Origin: Streptococcus macacae NCTC 11558
GTDB taxonomy: Bacteria > Bacillota > Bacilli > Lactobacillales > Streptococcaceae
NCBI RefSeq assembly: GCF_000187995.2
Contig: NZ_AEUW02000001.1
Coordinates: 124,001-188,000 of the forward strand
Direction: 5' to 3'
Length of the DNA: 64,000 nucleotides
In this document: positions 43,488-52,669 of the stretch, in pieces
How the letters are laid out: every line of letters begins with the position of its first letter
Position numbering within the stretch: position 1 is the stretch's first letter
Position numbers and translations under genes: made by a program
Notes under the pieces: model-generated
What the model saw: the letters and a program-made list of their open reading frames with translations, nothing else
Database searches by the model: none
Told to the model about the DNA's origin: nothing

Positions 43488-44582
43488 ATGACTGAGGATT
43501 ACAGATTAGATACGATTCTGGCACATGCAGGGATTAACACCGATGAGGCAACAGGTGCTTTGACAGCACCTGTTCATTTATCAACGACCTATCAGCACCC
43601 TCAATTTGGCCATTCAACAGGTTTTGACTATACGCGAACCAAGAATCCGACGCGTGCTGTTTTAGAAGAAACGCTGGCTAAGATTGAAAAGGCGCAGCAT
43701 GCTTTGTTAACATCATCAGGTATGGCAGCGCTTGTTTTACTGTTTAATGGTTTTCCTATTGGAAGTAAGGTGGTTGCGGCGCGTGACTTATACGGCGGCT
43801 CTTTTCGTTGGTTCAATGAACAGGAAAAAATGGGACGCTTTTCTTTTATTTATACTAATACAGAAGCCGATATGATGGCTGCTATTTCAGAAGAGACGGA
43901 TTATGTTTTTATCGAAACACCAACCAATCCGCTAATGATTGAATTTAATATTAAAAGAATTGCTGAAAGAGCTCATCAGTATGGGGCTAGGGTTATTGTT
44001 GATAATACTTTTTACAGCCCTATTTATCAGAATCCGCTTGTTTTAGGTGCTGATGTGGTTTTGCATTCAGCGACTAAGTATTTATCAGGCCATAATGATG
44101 TTCTTGCTGGTGTTTTGATGACTAATGATGACGAAATTTATGATAAACTTTTTTATGATCAAAATACGACAGGACCGACCCTTTCACCTTTGGATGCTTA
44201 TTTATTGATGCGCGGACTCAAAACCTTAAAACTGCGTATGGAAAAGGCGACACAAAATGCCAAAGAAATTGTTGCTTATTTAGAGAGTTCGTCTGCAGTT
44301 AAAGAAGTCTTTTATACAGGAAAGGGCGGTATGATTTCTTTTAAAATTGCTGATGAGAAAAGAATTCCTCATATTCTTAATACCTTGCAAGTATTTACTT
44401 TTGCAGAAAGTTTAGGAGGAGTAGAAAGTCTGATTACTTATCCAGCAACACAAACGCATTTAGATATTCCAGCTGATGTCCGCCATTCTTATGGACTGAC
44501 AGATGATTTGTTACGTTTATCCATTGGGATTGAAGATGCGAGAGATTTAATTGATGATTTAAAGATAGCTTTGGAATACTGA
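43488..44582 (+). CDS. metC: Cystathionine gamma-synthase/beta-lyase family PLP enzyme
   Basis: A 364-residue Cys/Met-metabolism PLP enzyme. The lysine holding the cofactor is in HSATKYLSGHNDVLAGV, and YTRTKNPTRAVLEETLA with SSGMAAL near the N-terminus is typical. It acts in transsulfuration between cysteine, cystathionine and homocysteine; synthase and lyase forms cannot be separated safely by eye. It is followed after ten bases by a MalY/PatB-type aminotransferase-fold enzyme, so the pair likely supplies homocysteine for methionine. Confidence 0.88.
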   Translation: MTEDYRLDTILAHAGINTDEATGALTAPVHLSTTYQHPQFGHSTGFDYTRTKNPTRAVLEETLAKIEKAQHALLTSSGMAALVLLFNGFPIGSKVVAARDLYGGSFRWFNEQEKMGRFSFIYTNTEADMMAAISEETDYVFIETPTNPLMIEFNIKRIAERAHQYGARVIVDNTFYSPIYQNPLVLGADVVLHSATKYLSGHNDVLAGVLMTNDDEIYDKLFYDQNTTGPTLSPLDAYLLMRGLKTLKLRMEKATQNAKEIVAYLESSSAVKEVFYTGKGGMISFKIADEKRIPHILNTLQVFTFAESLGGVESLITYPATQTHLDIPADVRHSYGLTDDLLRLSIGIEDARDLIDDLKIALEY

Positions 44583-44592
44583 GGAGATACAA

Positions 44593-45753
44593 ATGAGACA
44601 ATATGATTTTACAACTCTGCCTGACCGTTTGAAAACAAATTCTGTCAAATGGAAAGAGGTTCAAAAAGATAAAGACTTACTGCCATTGTGGGTAGCAGAT
44701 ATGGATTTTCTTACCTTTCCAGAAATGACAAAGGCTTTTGAAGACTTTGCCCAATATGGCGTTTACGGCTATTCATCACCAAAAGAAAGTCTGTTTCAAT
44801 CTATAATAGCTTGGGAAAAGCAAGAGCAAGATTACTTGGTGGAAAGAGATGCCCTTATTTTGATCGAGGGAGTTGTTCCGGCTATTTCAGTAGCTGTTCA
44901 AGCATTTTCTAAAGAAGGAGAGGCAGTATTGATTAATACACCTGTTTACCCTCCTTTTGCTCGGACAGTTAAAATGAATAAGCGAAAACTTATTACCAAT
45001 TCACTGATAGAAATAAATGGACATTTTGAAATAGATTTTGCTCAGCTTGAAAAAGATATTAAGGAAAATGCAGTAAAAATCTTTATTTTTTGCAGTCCTC
45101 ATAATCCTGGCGGGCGTGTTTGGTCATCTGAGGAGTTGCTCAAAGTCGGAGAAATCTGCCGTAAGTACGGTGTCATTCTGGTTTCTGACGAAATTCATCA
45201 GGATTTAGCTCTCTTTGGCCATAAACATCATACCATTAATACTGTTTCTGATAACTTTAAAGATTTTACTGTACTTTTATCAAGTGCAACCAAGACCTTT
45301 AATATTGCAGGGACCAAAAACAGTTTTGCAGTGATTGAAAACCCTGAGCTTCGTCAAGCTTTTAAAGAGAGACAGCTAGCTAATAATCAGCATGAAATTT
45401 CAAGCTTGGGCTTATTAGCAACAGAAACCGCCTATACTTATGGCAAGCCTTGGCTACAGGAGTTAAAAACTGTTATTGAAGAAAACATCAATTATAGCCT
45501 TGAAACTTTGACTAAAAATTCAAAAATCCAAGTGATGAAACCTGAAGGCACTTATCTCGTCTGGTTAGATTTCTCAGATTATACAGATAATCACAGTGCC
45601 TTGAGCCGAAAGATAAGGGAAGAGGCAAAACTCATTTTAAATGATGGTTTAAGCTATGGACGGGAAGGAAAAAAACATTTCCGATTGAATATGGCTGCGC
45701 CAAAAGAGGTTATTCAAGAAGCCTGTCAGCGTCTTGTTGAAACCTTTGCATAA
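44593..45753 (+). CDS. MalY/PatB family PLP-dependent aminotransferase (C-S lyase)
   Basis: A 386-residue fold-type I PLP enzyme of the MalY/PatB group. N-terminal NSVKWKEVQKDKDLLPLWVA and DMDF are the family's opening, the cofactor lysine is in SSATKTFNIAGTKNSF, and VSDEIHQDLALFGHKH binds the cofactor ring. Such enzymes cleave cystathionine or cysteine conjugates (beta-C-S lyase). It is in an operon with metC (ten-base gap with a GAGGAG site). Confidence 0.88.
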   Translation: MRQYDFTTLPDRLKTNSVKWKEVQKDKDLLPLWVADMDFLTFPEMTKAFEDFAQYGVYGYSSPKESLFQSIIAWEKQEQDYLVERDALILIEGVVPAISVAVQAFSKEGEAVLINTPVYPPFARTVKMNKRKLITNSLIEINGHFEIDFAQLEKDIKENAVKIFIFCSPHNPGGRVWSSEELLKVGEICRKYGVILVSDEIHQDLALFGHKHHTINTVSDNFKDFTVLLSSATKTFNIAGTKNSFAVIENPELRQAFKERQLANNQHEISSLGLLATETAYTYGKPWLQELKTVIEENINYSLETLTKNSKIQVMKPEGTYLVWLDFSDYTDNHSALSRKIREEAKLILNDGLSYGREGKKHFRLNMAAPKEVIQEACQRLVETFA

Positions 45754-45828
45754 TTTATGAAAACGACAGAAGCAATAAGGAAATATGCCCTATTTTGGTA
45801 TAGTCTTTTTGCTCCATCCTTTTTATGT

Positions 45829-45834
45829 TATAAT
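45829..45834 (+). promoter_or_regulatory. -10 element of upp
   Basis: TATAAT 36 bases before the upp start, followed by an AGAAGG ribosome site. No PyrR-type leader structure was seen. Confidence 0.4.
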
Positions 45835-45870
45835 TTATAATAAAGAAAATAATATAGAAGGTGAATTCTT

Positions 45871-46500
45871 ATGGGGAAATTTCAAGTTATTTCGCATCCG
45901 CTCATTCAGCATAAACTCTCTATTTTACGCCGCTTTGATACTTCTACCAAGCATTTTCGCGAATTGGTAAATGAAATTGCTATGCTTATGGGTTATGAAG
46001 TGTCTCGTGAATTGCCATTGGAAGAGGTAGAGATTGAAACACCGATTACAAAGACTGTCCAAAAACAATTGGCAGGAAAGAAATTAGCTGTTGTTCCCAT
46101 TTTACGTGCGGGCATTGGCATGGTTGACGGTCTCTTGAGTTTGGTGCCGGCAGCTAAAGTTGGCCACATTGGCATGTACCGTGATGAAGAAACCTTGGAG
46201 CCTGTAGAATATCTGGTTAAATTGCCGGAAGACATTGATCAGCGTCAGATTTTTGTTGTTGATCCCATGTTAGCAACGGGCGGTTCGGCTGTTTTGGCTA
46301 TTGATTCCCTTAAAAAAAGAGGAGCAGCCAATATTAAGTTTGTCTGTCTTGTTTCTGCTCCCGAAGGCCTTAAGAGACTGCAGGAGGCACATCCCGATAT
46401 TGATATTTACACAGCAGCTCTTGATGAAAAACTAAATGACAAAGGTTATATTGTTCCAGGTCTTGGAGATGCAGGCGATCGCTTGTTTGGTACAAAGTAA
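45871..46500 (+). CDS. upp: Uracil phosphoribosyltransferase
   Basis: A 209-residue salvage enzyme that joins uracil and PRPP to UMP. The opening [20 protein letters not shown] is diagnostic; the PRPP loop is [15 protein letters not shown] and the uracil-binding tail is [18 protein letters not shown]. It is a single gene with its own promoter and a terminator whose stem includes the stop codon. Confidence 0.97.
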   Translation: MGKFQVISHPLIQHKLSILRRFDTSTKHFRELVNEIAMLMGYEVSRELPLEEVEIETPITKTVQKQLAGKKLAVVPILRAGIGMVDGLLSLVPAAKVGHIGMYRDEETLEPVEYLVKLPEDIDQRQIFVVDPMLATGGSAVLAIDSLKKRGAANIKFVCLVSAPEGLKRLQEAHPDIDIYTAALDEKLNDKGYIVPGLGDAGDRLFGTK

Positions 46501-46524
46501 AAGTCCAGCGACTTTTACTTTTCT
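46494..46524 (+). terminator. Terminator overlapping the upp stop
   Basis: Perfect 12-bp arms AAAGTAAAAGTC and GACTTTTACTTT with a CAGC loop. A second, weaker hairpin (AACTTTCT/AGAAAGTT) follows near 46587-46613. Confidence 0.9.
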
Positions 46525-46634
46525 GATCATGAAAATGAAGGAAAAGATCAAGGAACAATCATTTTACTTTGTCTAAAAATAAGCTAGAACTTTCTGGATT
46601 TTTCTAGAAAGTTTTTAAAAAATTAAGGTAAATA

Positions 46635-46664
46635 TTTGACCTTTCTTGACCAATGAGATATAAT
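46635..46664 (+). promoter_or_regulatory. clpP promoter with CtsR box
   Basis: The heptads TTTGACC (46635-46641) and CTTGACC (46645-46651) with a 3-base gap match the CtsR operator in reverse orientation with one mismatch. The first heptad supplies the -35 (TTGACC, 46636-46641), 17 bases before TATAAT at 46659-46664. CtsR bound here would block the promoter until heat or protein stress. Confidence 0.8.
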
Positions 46665-46702
46665 AACTCCAAGATTGAATTAGATTAAAGGAGAAGTAAA
46701 AT

Positions 46703-47293
46703 ATGATTCCTGTAGTTATTGAACAAACGAGCCGCGGAGAACGCTCTTATGATATTTATTCGCGTCTTTTAAAAGATCGCATTATTATGCTGACGGGTCC
46801 TGTTGAAGATAATATGGCAAATTCTATTATTGCGCAACTTCTTTTCCTTGATGCGCAGGATAATACCAAAGATATCTACCTCTATGTTAATTCACCAGGC
46901 GGTTCTGTATCTGCTGGATTGGCTATTGTTGATACAATGAATTTTATTAAGTCAGATGTGCAGACAATTGTAATGGGAGTTGCAGCTTCAATGGGCACCA
47001 TTATTGCCTCTAGCGGAACAAAGGGTAAGCGTTTCATGCTGCCTAATGCTGAATACCTCATTCATCAGCCAATGGGCGGTACAGGCGGCGGTACACAGCA
47101 AACTGATATGGCTATTGCCGCTGAACAGCTTCTTAAAACCCGTAAGAAATTGGAAAAGATTCTATCAGATAATTCAGGTAAGACTGTAAAACAAATTCAT
47201 AAGGATGCTGAGCGAGATTATTGGATGGATGCCAAAGAAACGCTTAAATATGGCTTTATTGATGAAATTATGGAAAATAATGAATTAAAATAG
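46703..47293 (+). CDS. clpP: ATP-dependent Clp protease proteolytic subunit
   Basis: A 196-residue serine protease that forms the barrel of Clp proteases and degrades unfolded and regulatory proteins. The catalytic triad is visible as S96 (GVAASMGT), H121 (YLIHQPMGG) and D172 (ERDYWM). The N-terminus [20 protein letters not shown] is normal. Control by CtsR is indicated by the operator in its promoter. Confidence 0.97.
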   Translation: MIPVVIEQTSRGERSYDIYSRLLKDRIIMLTGPVEDNMANSIIAQLLFLDAQDNTKDIYLYVNSPGGSVSAGLAIVDTMNFIKSDVQTIVMGVAASMGTIIASSGTKGKRFMLPNAEYLIHQPMGGTGGGTQQTDMAIAAEQLLKTRKKLEKILSDNSGKTVKQIHKDAERDYWMDAKETLKYGFIDEIMENNELK

Positions 47294-47314
47294 ACATTTT
47301 CCTTTCTTAAAATC

Positions 47315-47361
47315 AATCAAACGAGGCTGGGACAAAAGTCCTTGGTCTCGTTTGATTTTTT
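47315..47361 (+). terminator. clpP terminator made of an intergenic repeat
   Basis: Arms AATCAAACGAG and CTCGTTTGATT enclose GCTGGGACAAAAGTCCTTGG and are followed by a T run. It shares 29 identical bases with 5062-5090. Confidence 0.85.
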
Positions 47362-47465
47362 CTCAGCTTTTATCTGGCATTCAAACGGTCAGCTCTTTCT
47401 CAGTATAAATGTAACTGTTTAGAAAAGTCAGTAAAGGTTTGAGCAGAAAAAAAGCAGTCATTTTT

Positions 47466-47474
47466 TGGTATAAT
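47466..47474 (+). promoter_or_regulatory. Extended -10 that predicts a leaderless transcript
   Basis: TGG followed by TATAAT (47469-47474). The expected start is 47481, exactly the ATG of the YlbF-family gene. Confidence 0.45.
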
Positions 47475-47480
47475 AATTTT

Positions 47481-47921
47481 ATGCTACATATTGATAATCA
47501 TTTTTTAGAGATTGAAACTGCTATTGAAGAGTTAGCAGAAGCCTTCTTAGATTTAGAAGTTGTTTCTCATTATAGACAAGCTCAGAAAGCTTTTTTAGCT
47601 GATGATTCCCTCCAAAAAGAAATTGCGCTTTTTCAAAAGATGAATGAGGAGTACACCCAACAGAAAGCTTTTATCAAGTTTCGACCAGAAGTCAGACAGC
47701 TGAGAAAAGAACTTTTAGCCCAAAAAAGGCAATTGGATATCAATGATAAAGTAGTCAGAATGCGAAGAGCAGAAGTTGAGCTGCAAGAAACCTTAGCTGA
47801 ATTGACCCAAGAAATTGCTTGCTCAGTTTCACCTGATATTTTTGTAGATACTGGATTGCCTCTTGCTCCGCATAAACCGCTGCATAAAAAGGGACGCGGC
47901 AATAATATTAAGGAAAGATAA
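47481..47921 (+). CDS. YlbF/YmcA family regulator
   Basis: A 146-residue helical protein of the YlbF/YmcA (Com_YlbF) family. In Bacillus two such proteins form a complex with RicT (YaaT) that affects RNA maturation, competence and biofilm; a RicT gene is present at 55795. The helical core runs from about residue 8 to 115, and the tail is basic and probably disordered ([13 protein letters not shown]). The ATG at 47481 is preferred although it has no ribosome site, because it falls at the predicted transcription start. The downstream ylbG-type gene follows after seven bases. Confidence 0.8.
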   Translation: MLHIDNHFLEIETAIEELAEAFLDLEVVSHYRQAQKAFLADDSLQKEIALFQKMNEEYTQQKAFIKFRPEVRQLRKELLAQKRQLDINDKVVRMRRAEVELQETLAELTQEIACSVSPDIFVDTGLPLAPHKPLHKKGRGNNIKER

Positions 47922-47928
47922 GAATATA

Positions 47929-48174
47929 ATGAAAACTCAAAAACGATTGGGACTGGCTGTTTACCTTTACTACAATAGAGATGCTAGGAAATTGAATAAA
48001 TACGGTGAGATTCTTTACCATTCACGGCGCATGCGCTATTTAATTATCTATCTGAATCAAGAACAAAGTGAAGAAGTGATCAATGAAATAAAGCATCTCA
48101 AGTTTGTCAAAGAAGTACTGCCGTCTTATTTAGATGATATTGATCAAAACTTTGTGGGAAACTTAACACGTTAG
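47929..48174 (+). CDS. YlbG family protein (DUF2129)
   Basis: An 81-residue protein of the YlbG/UPF0298 family, a small conserved protein next to ylbF in many Firmicutes. The blocks [20 protein letters not shown] and [19 protein letters not shown] are typical; no function is known. The start at 47929 has an AAGGAAAG site at good distance; an upstream in-frame codon at 47863 lies inside the previous gene. Confidence 0.88.
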   Translation: MKTQKRLGLAVYLYYNRDARKLNKYGEILYHSRRMRYLIIYLNQEQSEEVINEIKHLKFVKEVLPSYLDDIDQNFVGNLTR

Positions 48175-48275
48175 ATAAAATAGTGGAAAAAAGAAGTTAT
48201 ACATCTTGACAATTTTCAGATAATTCAGTATTCTTATTGTTGAATGACTTTTACGAAAACAGTAAGGAGAAAAAG

Positions 48276-49445
48276 ATGAAGAAAAAAATAGCTTTAGCAG
48301 CACTTTCTTTTGTCAGCGCAGCTGTCCTAACAGCTTGTACAGCACCAAGCGGCTCTTCAAATGCCGCTGGAAATAAAATCGGTGATACCATTAAAATTGG
48401 TTATAATCTTGAATTATCTGGAGATGTAGCTGCTTATGGTCAGGCTGAAAAGAAGGGAGCTGATTTGGCAGTTGCAGAAATCAATAAGTCAGGCGGTATT
48501 GGCGGCAAGAAACTGAAGGTTGTTTCTAAAGATAATAAATCTGATAATGGTGAAGTGTCAACTATTTCAACTAACCTTGCAACCCAAAGCAAAGTTAATG
48601 CCATCTTAGGACCGGCAACATCAGGTGCCACAGCAGCAGCCAGCCCAAATGCGAATGATGCGGCAGTACCTCTTGTCACACCTTCTGGTACTCAAGACAG
48701 TCTGACCTATTCAAAAGGTAAGGTACAAGAGTATATTTACCGAACTACTTTCCAAGATAGTTTTCAGGGTAAGATTATTGCAAAGTATGCGACAGATACT
48801 TTGAAGGCTAAAAAAGTAGCCCTTTATTATGATAAATCGAGTGACTATGCTCAAGGTATTGCTGATTCATTTAAAAAGGCTTATAAGGGCAAAATTACTG
48901 TTGAAGATACCTTCCAAGCGAAAGATCAAGATTTTCAGGCAGCTCTGACAAAATTCAAAAATAAAGACTTTGATGCCATTGTTATGCCAGGCTACTATAC
49001 TGAAACAGGGCTGATAACAAAGCAAGCGCGTGATATGGGACTTAATCAGCCAATTTTAGGGCCTGATGGCTTCAATGATGCTAAATATATTGAAGGTGCC
49101 GGTGCAGCAAATACTAATAATGTTTACTATGTATCAGGCTATTCTACTAAGGTTAGTCTGACTAAGAAGGCTGATAAATTCTTGAAAGATTATAAGGCTA
49201 AGTACGGAGATGAGCCAAATATGTTTGCGGCTCTTGCTTATGATTCTGTTTATATGATTGCTGATTCTGCTAAGGGTGCAAAGACATCAAAAGATATTGC
49301 TGGTAACTTAGCTAAATTGAAAAACTTTGAAGGTGTGACAGGAAAAATGACGATCGATAAGAAGCATAATCCTGTTAAATCTGCTGTTATGGTTGGACTT
49401 AAAGACGGTAAAGAAGCTACAGCAACTGCTGTTGAAGCAAAGTAG
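48276..49445 (+). CDS. livJ: Branched-chain amino acid ABC transporter binding lipoprotein
   Basis: A 389-residue substrate-binding lipoprotein of a leucine/isoleucine/valine importer. The lipobox is VLTACTAP with C21. The type I periplasmic-binding fold shows GYNLELSGDVAAYGQAEKKG near the N-terminus and the hinge region PSGTQDSLTYSKG. The start at 48276 has an AAGGAGA site; the frame opens 13 codons earlier. The membrane and ATPase genes follow only after 630 bases, so this gene likely has separate, higher expression. Confidence 0.9.
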   Translation: MKKKIALAALSFVSAAVLTACTAPSGSSNAAGNKIGDTIKIGYNLELSGDVAAYGQAEKKGADLAVAEINKSGGIGGKKLKVVSKDNKSDNGEVSTISTNLATQSKVNAILGPATSGATAAASPNANDAAVPLVTPSGTQDSLTYSKGKVQEYIYRTTFQDSFQGKIIAKYATDTLKAKKVALYYDKSSDYAQGIADSFKKAYKGKITVEDTFQAKDQDFQAALTKFKNKDFDAIVMPGYYTETGLITKQARDMGLNQPILGPDGFNDAKYIEGAGAANTNNVYYVSGYSTKVSLTKKADKFLKDYKAKYGDEPNMFAALAYDSVYMIADSAKGAKTSKDIAGNLAKLKNFEGVTGKMTIDKKHNPVKSAVMVGLKDGKEATATAVEAK

Positions 49446-49468
49446 TATAAATAAGTCTGAAAGAATAG

Positions 49469-49493
49469 GAGGCTGGGACAAAGTCCTAGCCTC
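49469..49493 (+). terminator. Hairpin after livJ, repeat family member
   Basis: GAGGCTGGGAC and GTCCTAGCCTC pair almost fully around a 3-nt loop. There is no long T run, so it may attenuate rather than end transcription between livJ and livH. Confidence 0.55.
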
Positions 49494-49540
49494 ACTAATA
49501 TTTTCTAATCAGTCAACAAGACGCAGCAGCACTTAGACGT

Positions 49541-49642
49541 TTAATACTCTTTGAAAGTCTCTTCAAACTGCATTAGTGTCACCTTACCGTAGGCTAAGTA
49601 CTGCCTGCGGCTAGCTTCCTAGTTTGCTTTTCATTGAGTATA
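49541..49642. repeat. BOX element (boxA-boxC, no boxB)
   Basis: The left half (AATACTCTTTGAAAGTCTCT, then CACCTTACCGTAGGCTA) matches pneumococcal boxA, and the right half (CTGCGGCTAGCTTCCTAG, then TTGCTTTTCATTGAGTAT) matches boxC. The middle boxB module is absent. The ends are inverted repeats able to fold. BOX elements are non-autonomous and may affect neighbouring expression. Confidence 0.75.
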
Positions 49643-49968
49643 AAATGTTTTGTATAAGTTTTAATACTAATTGTATTTGTTTATTTTACACGATTAGGGA
49701 GCAGAACAAAATCATGAATTTCGCAGAAATTGTTGTTGTCCCACCCTTGACACATTCATTAGAAAACTCATTATCATTTGCTTGACAAGGGATACTTTCA
49801 CAGTCCGCTGGACTTGAAAGGTTTAAGCTAGAACTATGATATGAAAATTTCAATCAGCAGTGATTCATTAGCGCTAAAATATCTAGTGAACTGCTAAAGA
49901 TTAAGACTAAAGCTGATATATCCGGTATATCTTAGTCCCAATTGCTTGGTCAGCTAATGTTTTTAAAT

Positions 49969-50048
49969 GAGGCTGGATTTTTATCCCACCCTCAACTTTA
50001 CTTTAAGGAAAAGGAACATTAGGCTGATCTTGTTTTTATCCCACCTTC
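49969..50048. repeat. Two degenerate GGCTGG...ATCCCACC repeats
   Basis: Copies at 49969-49995 (TGAGGCTGGATTTTTATCCC, then ACCCTCA) and 50021-50048 (AGGCTGATC...TTTTTATCCCACC). Each can form a stem between GGCTGG or GGTTG-like bases and CCACC. Confidence 0.45.
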
Positions 50049-50075
50049 ATTATTTATAGAAAGTCTGGTAGATAT

Positions 50076-50945
50076 ATGCTCCAACAACTGATAAATGGTC
50101 TGATCTTAGGAAGCGTTTATGCGCTTTTGGCTTTAGGTTACACCATGGTTTATGGAATCATTAAATTAATTAATTTTGCCCATGGGGATATTTATATGAT
50201 GGGTGCTTTTATAGGGTATTTCCTCATTACACAATATCATCTTAACTTTTTTGTGGCACTTGTGCTGACCATGGTTTTGACAGCTATCTTAGGGGTAGTT
50301 ATTGAATTCCTTGCTTATAGACCTTTGAGAAATTCAACGCGGATTGCGGCCTTAATTACTGCAATCGGTGTGTCTTTCTTTCTTGAATATGGTATGGTCC
50401 GACTTGTGGGTGCCAATAAATATCCATTTCCGCAAACACTTAAAACGATTAAATATAATTTAGGCCCTGTCAGCATCACTAATATTCAGCTGATCATTTT
50501 GGGTATTTCTATCTTATTAATGCTTGCTTTGCAGTTTATTGTCAAGAAAACTAAAATGGGTAAGGCTATGCGTGCCGTTTCGGTTGATAGTGATGCCGCT
50601 CAATTAATGGGGATTAATGTTAATAGTACTATCAGTTTTACGTTTGCTCTAGGTTCTGCACTTGCAGGAGCAGGCGGGGTTTTGATTGGACTTTATTATA
50701 ATTCTGTTGATCCGCTAATGGGGATGATTCCTGGTATTAAGGCCTTTGTTGCTGCTGTTTTAGGCGGTATTGGTATTATTCCAGGTGCGGCAGTCGGCGG
50801 CTTTTTGATTGGACTTTTGGAAACTTTTTCTGTTTCCATTGGACTGGCAAGCTACAAGGATGCTGTTGTTTATGCTGTGCTCATCATTATTCTTTTAGTG
50901 AGACCAGCTGGTATTCTAGGAAAAAATGTGAAAGAGAAGGTATAA
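50076..50945 (+). CDS. livH: Branched-chain amino acid ABC transporter permease LivH
   Basis: A 289-residue permease with about eight membrane helices. The opening LINGLILGSVYALLALGYTM and MVYGIIKLINFAHGD is diagnostic of LivH, and GGIGIIPGAAVGGFLIGLLE forms the conserved cytosolic loop near the C-terminus. It pairs with LivM, is followed after three bases by livM, and starts the livHMGF group. Confidence 0.94.
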   Translation: MLQQLINGLILGSVYALLALGYTMVYGIIKLINFAHGDIYMMGAFIGYFLITQYHLNFFVALVLTMVLTAILGVVIEFLAYRPLRNSTRIAALITAIGVSFFLEYGMVRLVGANKYPFPQTLKTIKYNLGPVSITNIQLIILGISILLMLALQFIVKKTKMGKAMRAVSVDSDAAQLMGINVNSTISFTFALGSALAGAGGVLIGLYYNSVDPLMGMIPGIKAFVAAVLGGIGIIPGAAVGGFLIGLLETFSVSIGLASYKDAVVYAVLIIILLVRPAGILGKNVKEKV

Positions 50946-50948
50946 GCA

Positions 50949-51905
50949 ATGAAAAATAATCTAAAAGCAAATACTAGTTGGTTTGCCTTAGTCCTTGTCG
51001 TATTCCTCCTCCTTTTAGGACTTATTAATACTGGTATTATTGATATTTATTATACTCAAATTCTGATGGGGATTGGTATTAGTATTATTATGGCACTTGG
51101 CACTAACCTAGTCCTTGGTTTTTCGGGCCAGCTTTCGCTTGGACAAGCTGGATTTATGGCTATTGGAGCCTATACAACAGCTATTTTAACCACCCAAAAT
51201 CCAACTTATGCTGGCTTTTATCTATCTGTTTTACTGGGTATGTTCCTTGCGGCCATTGTAGCACTAGTCGTTGGTATCCCAACCCTTCGTTTAAAAGGAG
51301 ATTATTTGGCTATTGCAACTCTTGGTGTTGCAGAAATTATTAGAAAACTCATTGAGAATGGCGGTAAGCTGACAAATGGCTCTAGAGGTATTATGGGGAT
51401 TCTTAAATACACTACTTGGCCGGTAGTTTTCATTTTTGTGGTGGTCATTACGATATTAGTTCTTAATTATTTAAGAAGTCCGATCGGAAGAGAGGTGCTT
51501 GCAGTTCGTGAAGATGAAATAGCCGCAGAATCTATGGGAGTTAACATTACTAAAATTAAAGTGCTCACTTTTATGTTTGCTGCTGTTATTTCAAGTATTG
51601 CAGGCTCACTTTATGTTGGTTATATTGGGACAGTTGCTCCAAAAGACTTTACGATCATGAAGTCAATTGATTTTCTTATCGTTGCTGTTCTGGGAGGACT
51701 TGGCTCTGTAACTGGTACGATTGTTGCTGCAGTTGTTTTAGGTATTCTTAATATGTTCTTGCAGAATGTATCAGATATTCGTATGATTATTTATTCTTTA
51801 GCCCTTATTCTTGTGATGGTCTTTAGGCCAAGCGGTTTGTTAGGGACTTGGGAATTCAGCTTTTCCAAATTATTTGCTAAAAAAGCTAAGGAGGGCGACA
51901 GGTAA
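50949..51905 (+). CDS. livM: Branched-chain amino acid ABC transporter permease LivM
   Basis: A 318-residue permease, the second membrane subunit. Family blocks are NLVLGFSGQLSLGQAGFMAI, TLRLKGDYLAIATLGVAEII and GGLGSVTGTIVAAVVLGILN. The stop overlaps the livG start by one base. The C-terminus is basic (FAKKAKEGDR). Confidence 0.94.
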   Translation: MKNNLKANTSWFALVLVVFLLLLGLINTGIIDIYYTQILMGIGISIIMALGTNLVLGFSGQLSLGQAGFMAIGAYTTAILTTQNPTYAGFYLSVLLGMFLAAIVALVVGIPTLRLKGDYLAIATLGVAEIIRKLIENGGKLTNGSRGIMGILKYTTWPVVFIFVVVITILVLNYLRSPIGREVLAVREDEIAAESMGVNITKIKVLTFMFAAVISSIAGSLYVGYIGTVAPKDFTIMKSIDFLIVAVLGGLGSVTGTIVAAVVLGILNMFLQNVSDIRMIIYSLALILVMVFRPSGLLGTWEFSFSKLFAKKAKEGDR

Positions 51906-52669
51906 TGGCACTTCTTGATGTAAAAAATTTAACAAAAAATTTCGGTGGTTTAACTGCTGTCGGAGATGTCACAATGGAGCTTCAAGAAGGTGAGTTGGTG
52001 GGACTTATAGGTCCTAATGGAGCTGGAAAGACAACTCTCTTCAATCTTTTAACAGGTGTTTATGAACCAAGTGAAGGAAGTGTAACGCTAAATGGGACAC
52101 TATTAAATGGTAAGGAACCTTATAAGATTGCTTCTTTAGGTTTATCCCGTACTTTTCAAAATATCCGTCTCTTTAAAAATATGACTGTCCTTGAAAATGT
52201 TTTGGTCGGTCTGGGGAATACACGCCAACCGCACTTGTTCTCAAGCCTGTTGCGTTTACCCAAGTTTTATGCCAGTGAAAAGGAATTGCGTGCTAGAGCA
52301 CTAGAGCTTTTAAGGATTTTTAAACTTGATGAAAAAGCTGAAACATTAGCGAAAAATCTTCCTTATGGACAGCAGCGCCGTTTAGAAATTGTTCGTGCTC
52401 TTGCAACGGAACCTAAAATTCTTTTTCTAGATGAGCCAGCAGCAGGGATGAATCCTCAGGAAACAGCTGAGTTAACCGATCTAATCCGCCAGATTAAAGA
52501 AGAGTTTCAAATTACGATTATGCTGATTGAACATGATATGAGTCTTGTCATGGATGTTACAGAGCGTATCTATGTTTTGGAATATGGCCGTTTGATCGCA
52601 CAAGGAACCCCAGCTGAAATAAAGAATAATAAACGCGTTATTGAAGCCTATTTAGGAGGTGAAGCCTAG
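51905..52669 (+). CDS. livG: Branched-chain amino acid ABC transporter ATPase LivG
   Basis: A 254-residue ABC ATPase. It shows Walker A GPNGAGKTTLFNLLTG, LSRTFQNIRLF (typical of LivG), a degenerate signature NLPYGQQRRLEIVRALA and Walker B ILFLDEPAAGMNPQE. It overlaps livM and livF by one base each, so all are coupled. Confidence 0.95.
   Translation: MALLDVKNLTKNFGGLTAVGDVTMELQEGELVGLIGPNGAGKTTLFNLLTGVYEPSEGSVTLNGTLLNGKEPYKIASLGLSRTFQNIRLFKNMTVLENVLVGLGNTRQPHLFSSLLRLPKFYASEKELRARALELLRIFKLDEKAETLAKNLPYGQQRRLEIVRALATEPKILFLDEPAAGMNPQETAELTDLIRQIKEEFQITIMLIEHDMSLVMDVTERIYVLEYGRLIAQGTPAEIKNNKRVIEAYLGGEA

Larger units (their letters stand above)
49446..50075. other. 630-base spacer of repeat elements between livJ and livH
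   Basis: No gene was found. It contains a GAGGCTGGGAC/GTCCTAGCCTC hairpin just after livJ, a BOX element, and two degenerate copies of the GGCTGG...ATCCCACC repeat (49969-49995 and 50021-50048). The middle part (49645-49965) holds nothing recognised. No clear promoter was found before livH, so read-through from livJ or a weak promoter in the repeats is possible. Confidence 0.5.

Noticed and set aside
45785..45970. 61-codon frame before and across the start of upp
   Set aside because: It overlaps the upp promoter and coding start in another frame and has no family signal.
49446..50075. CRISPR-like array in the livJ-livH spacer
   Set aside because: Repeats are few, unevenly spaced and of different kinds (BOX and hairpin repeats); no cas genes are present.
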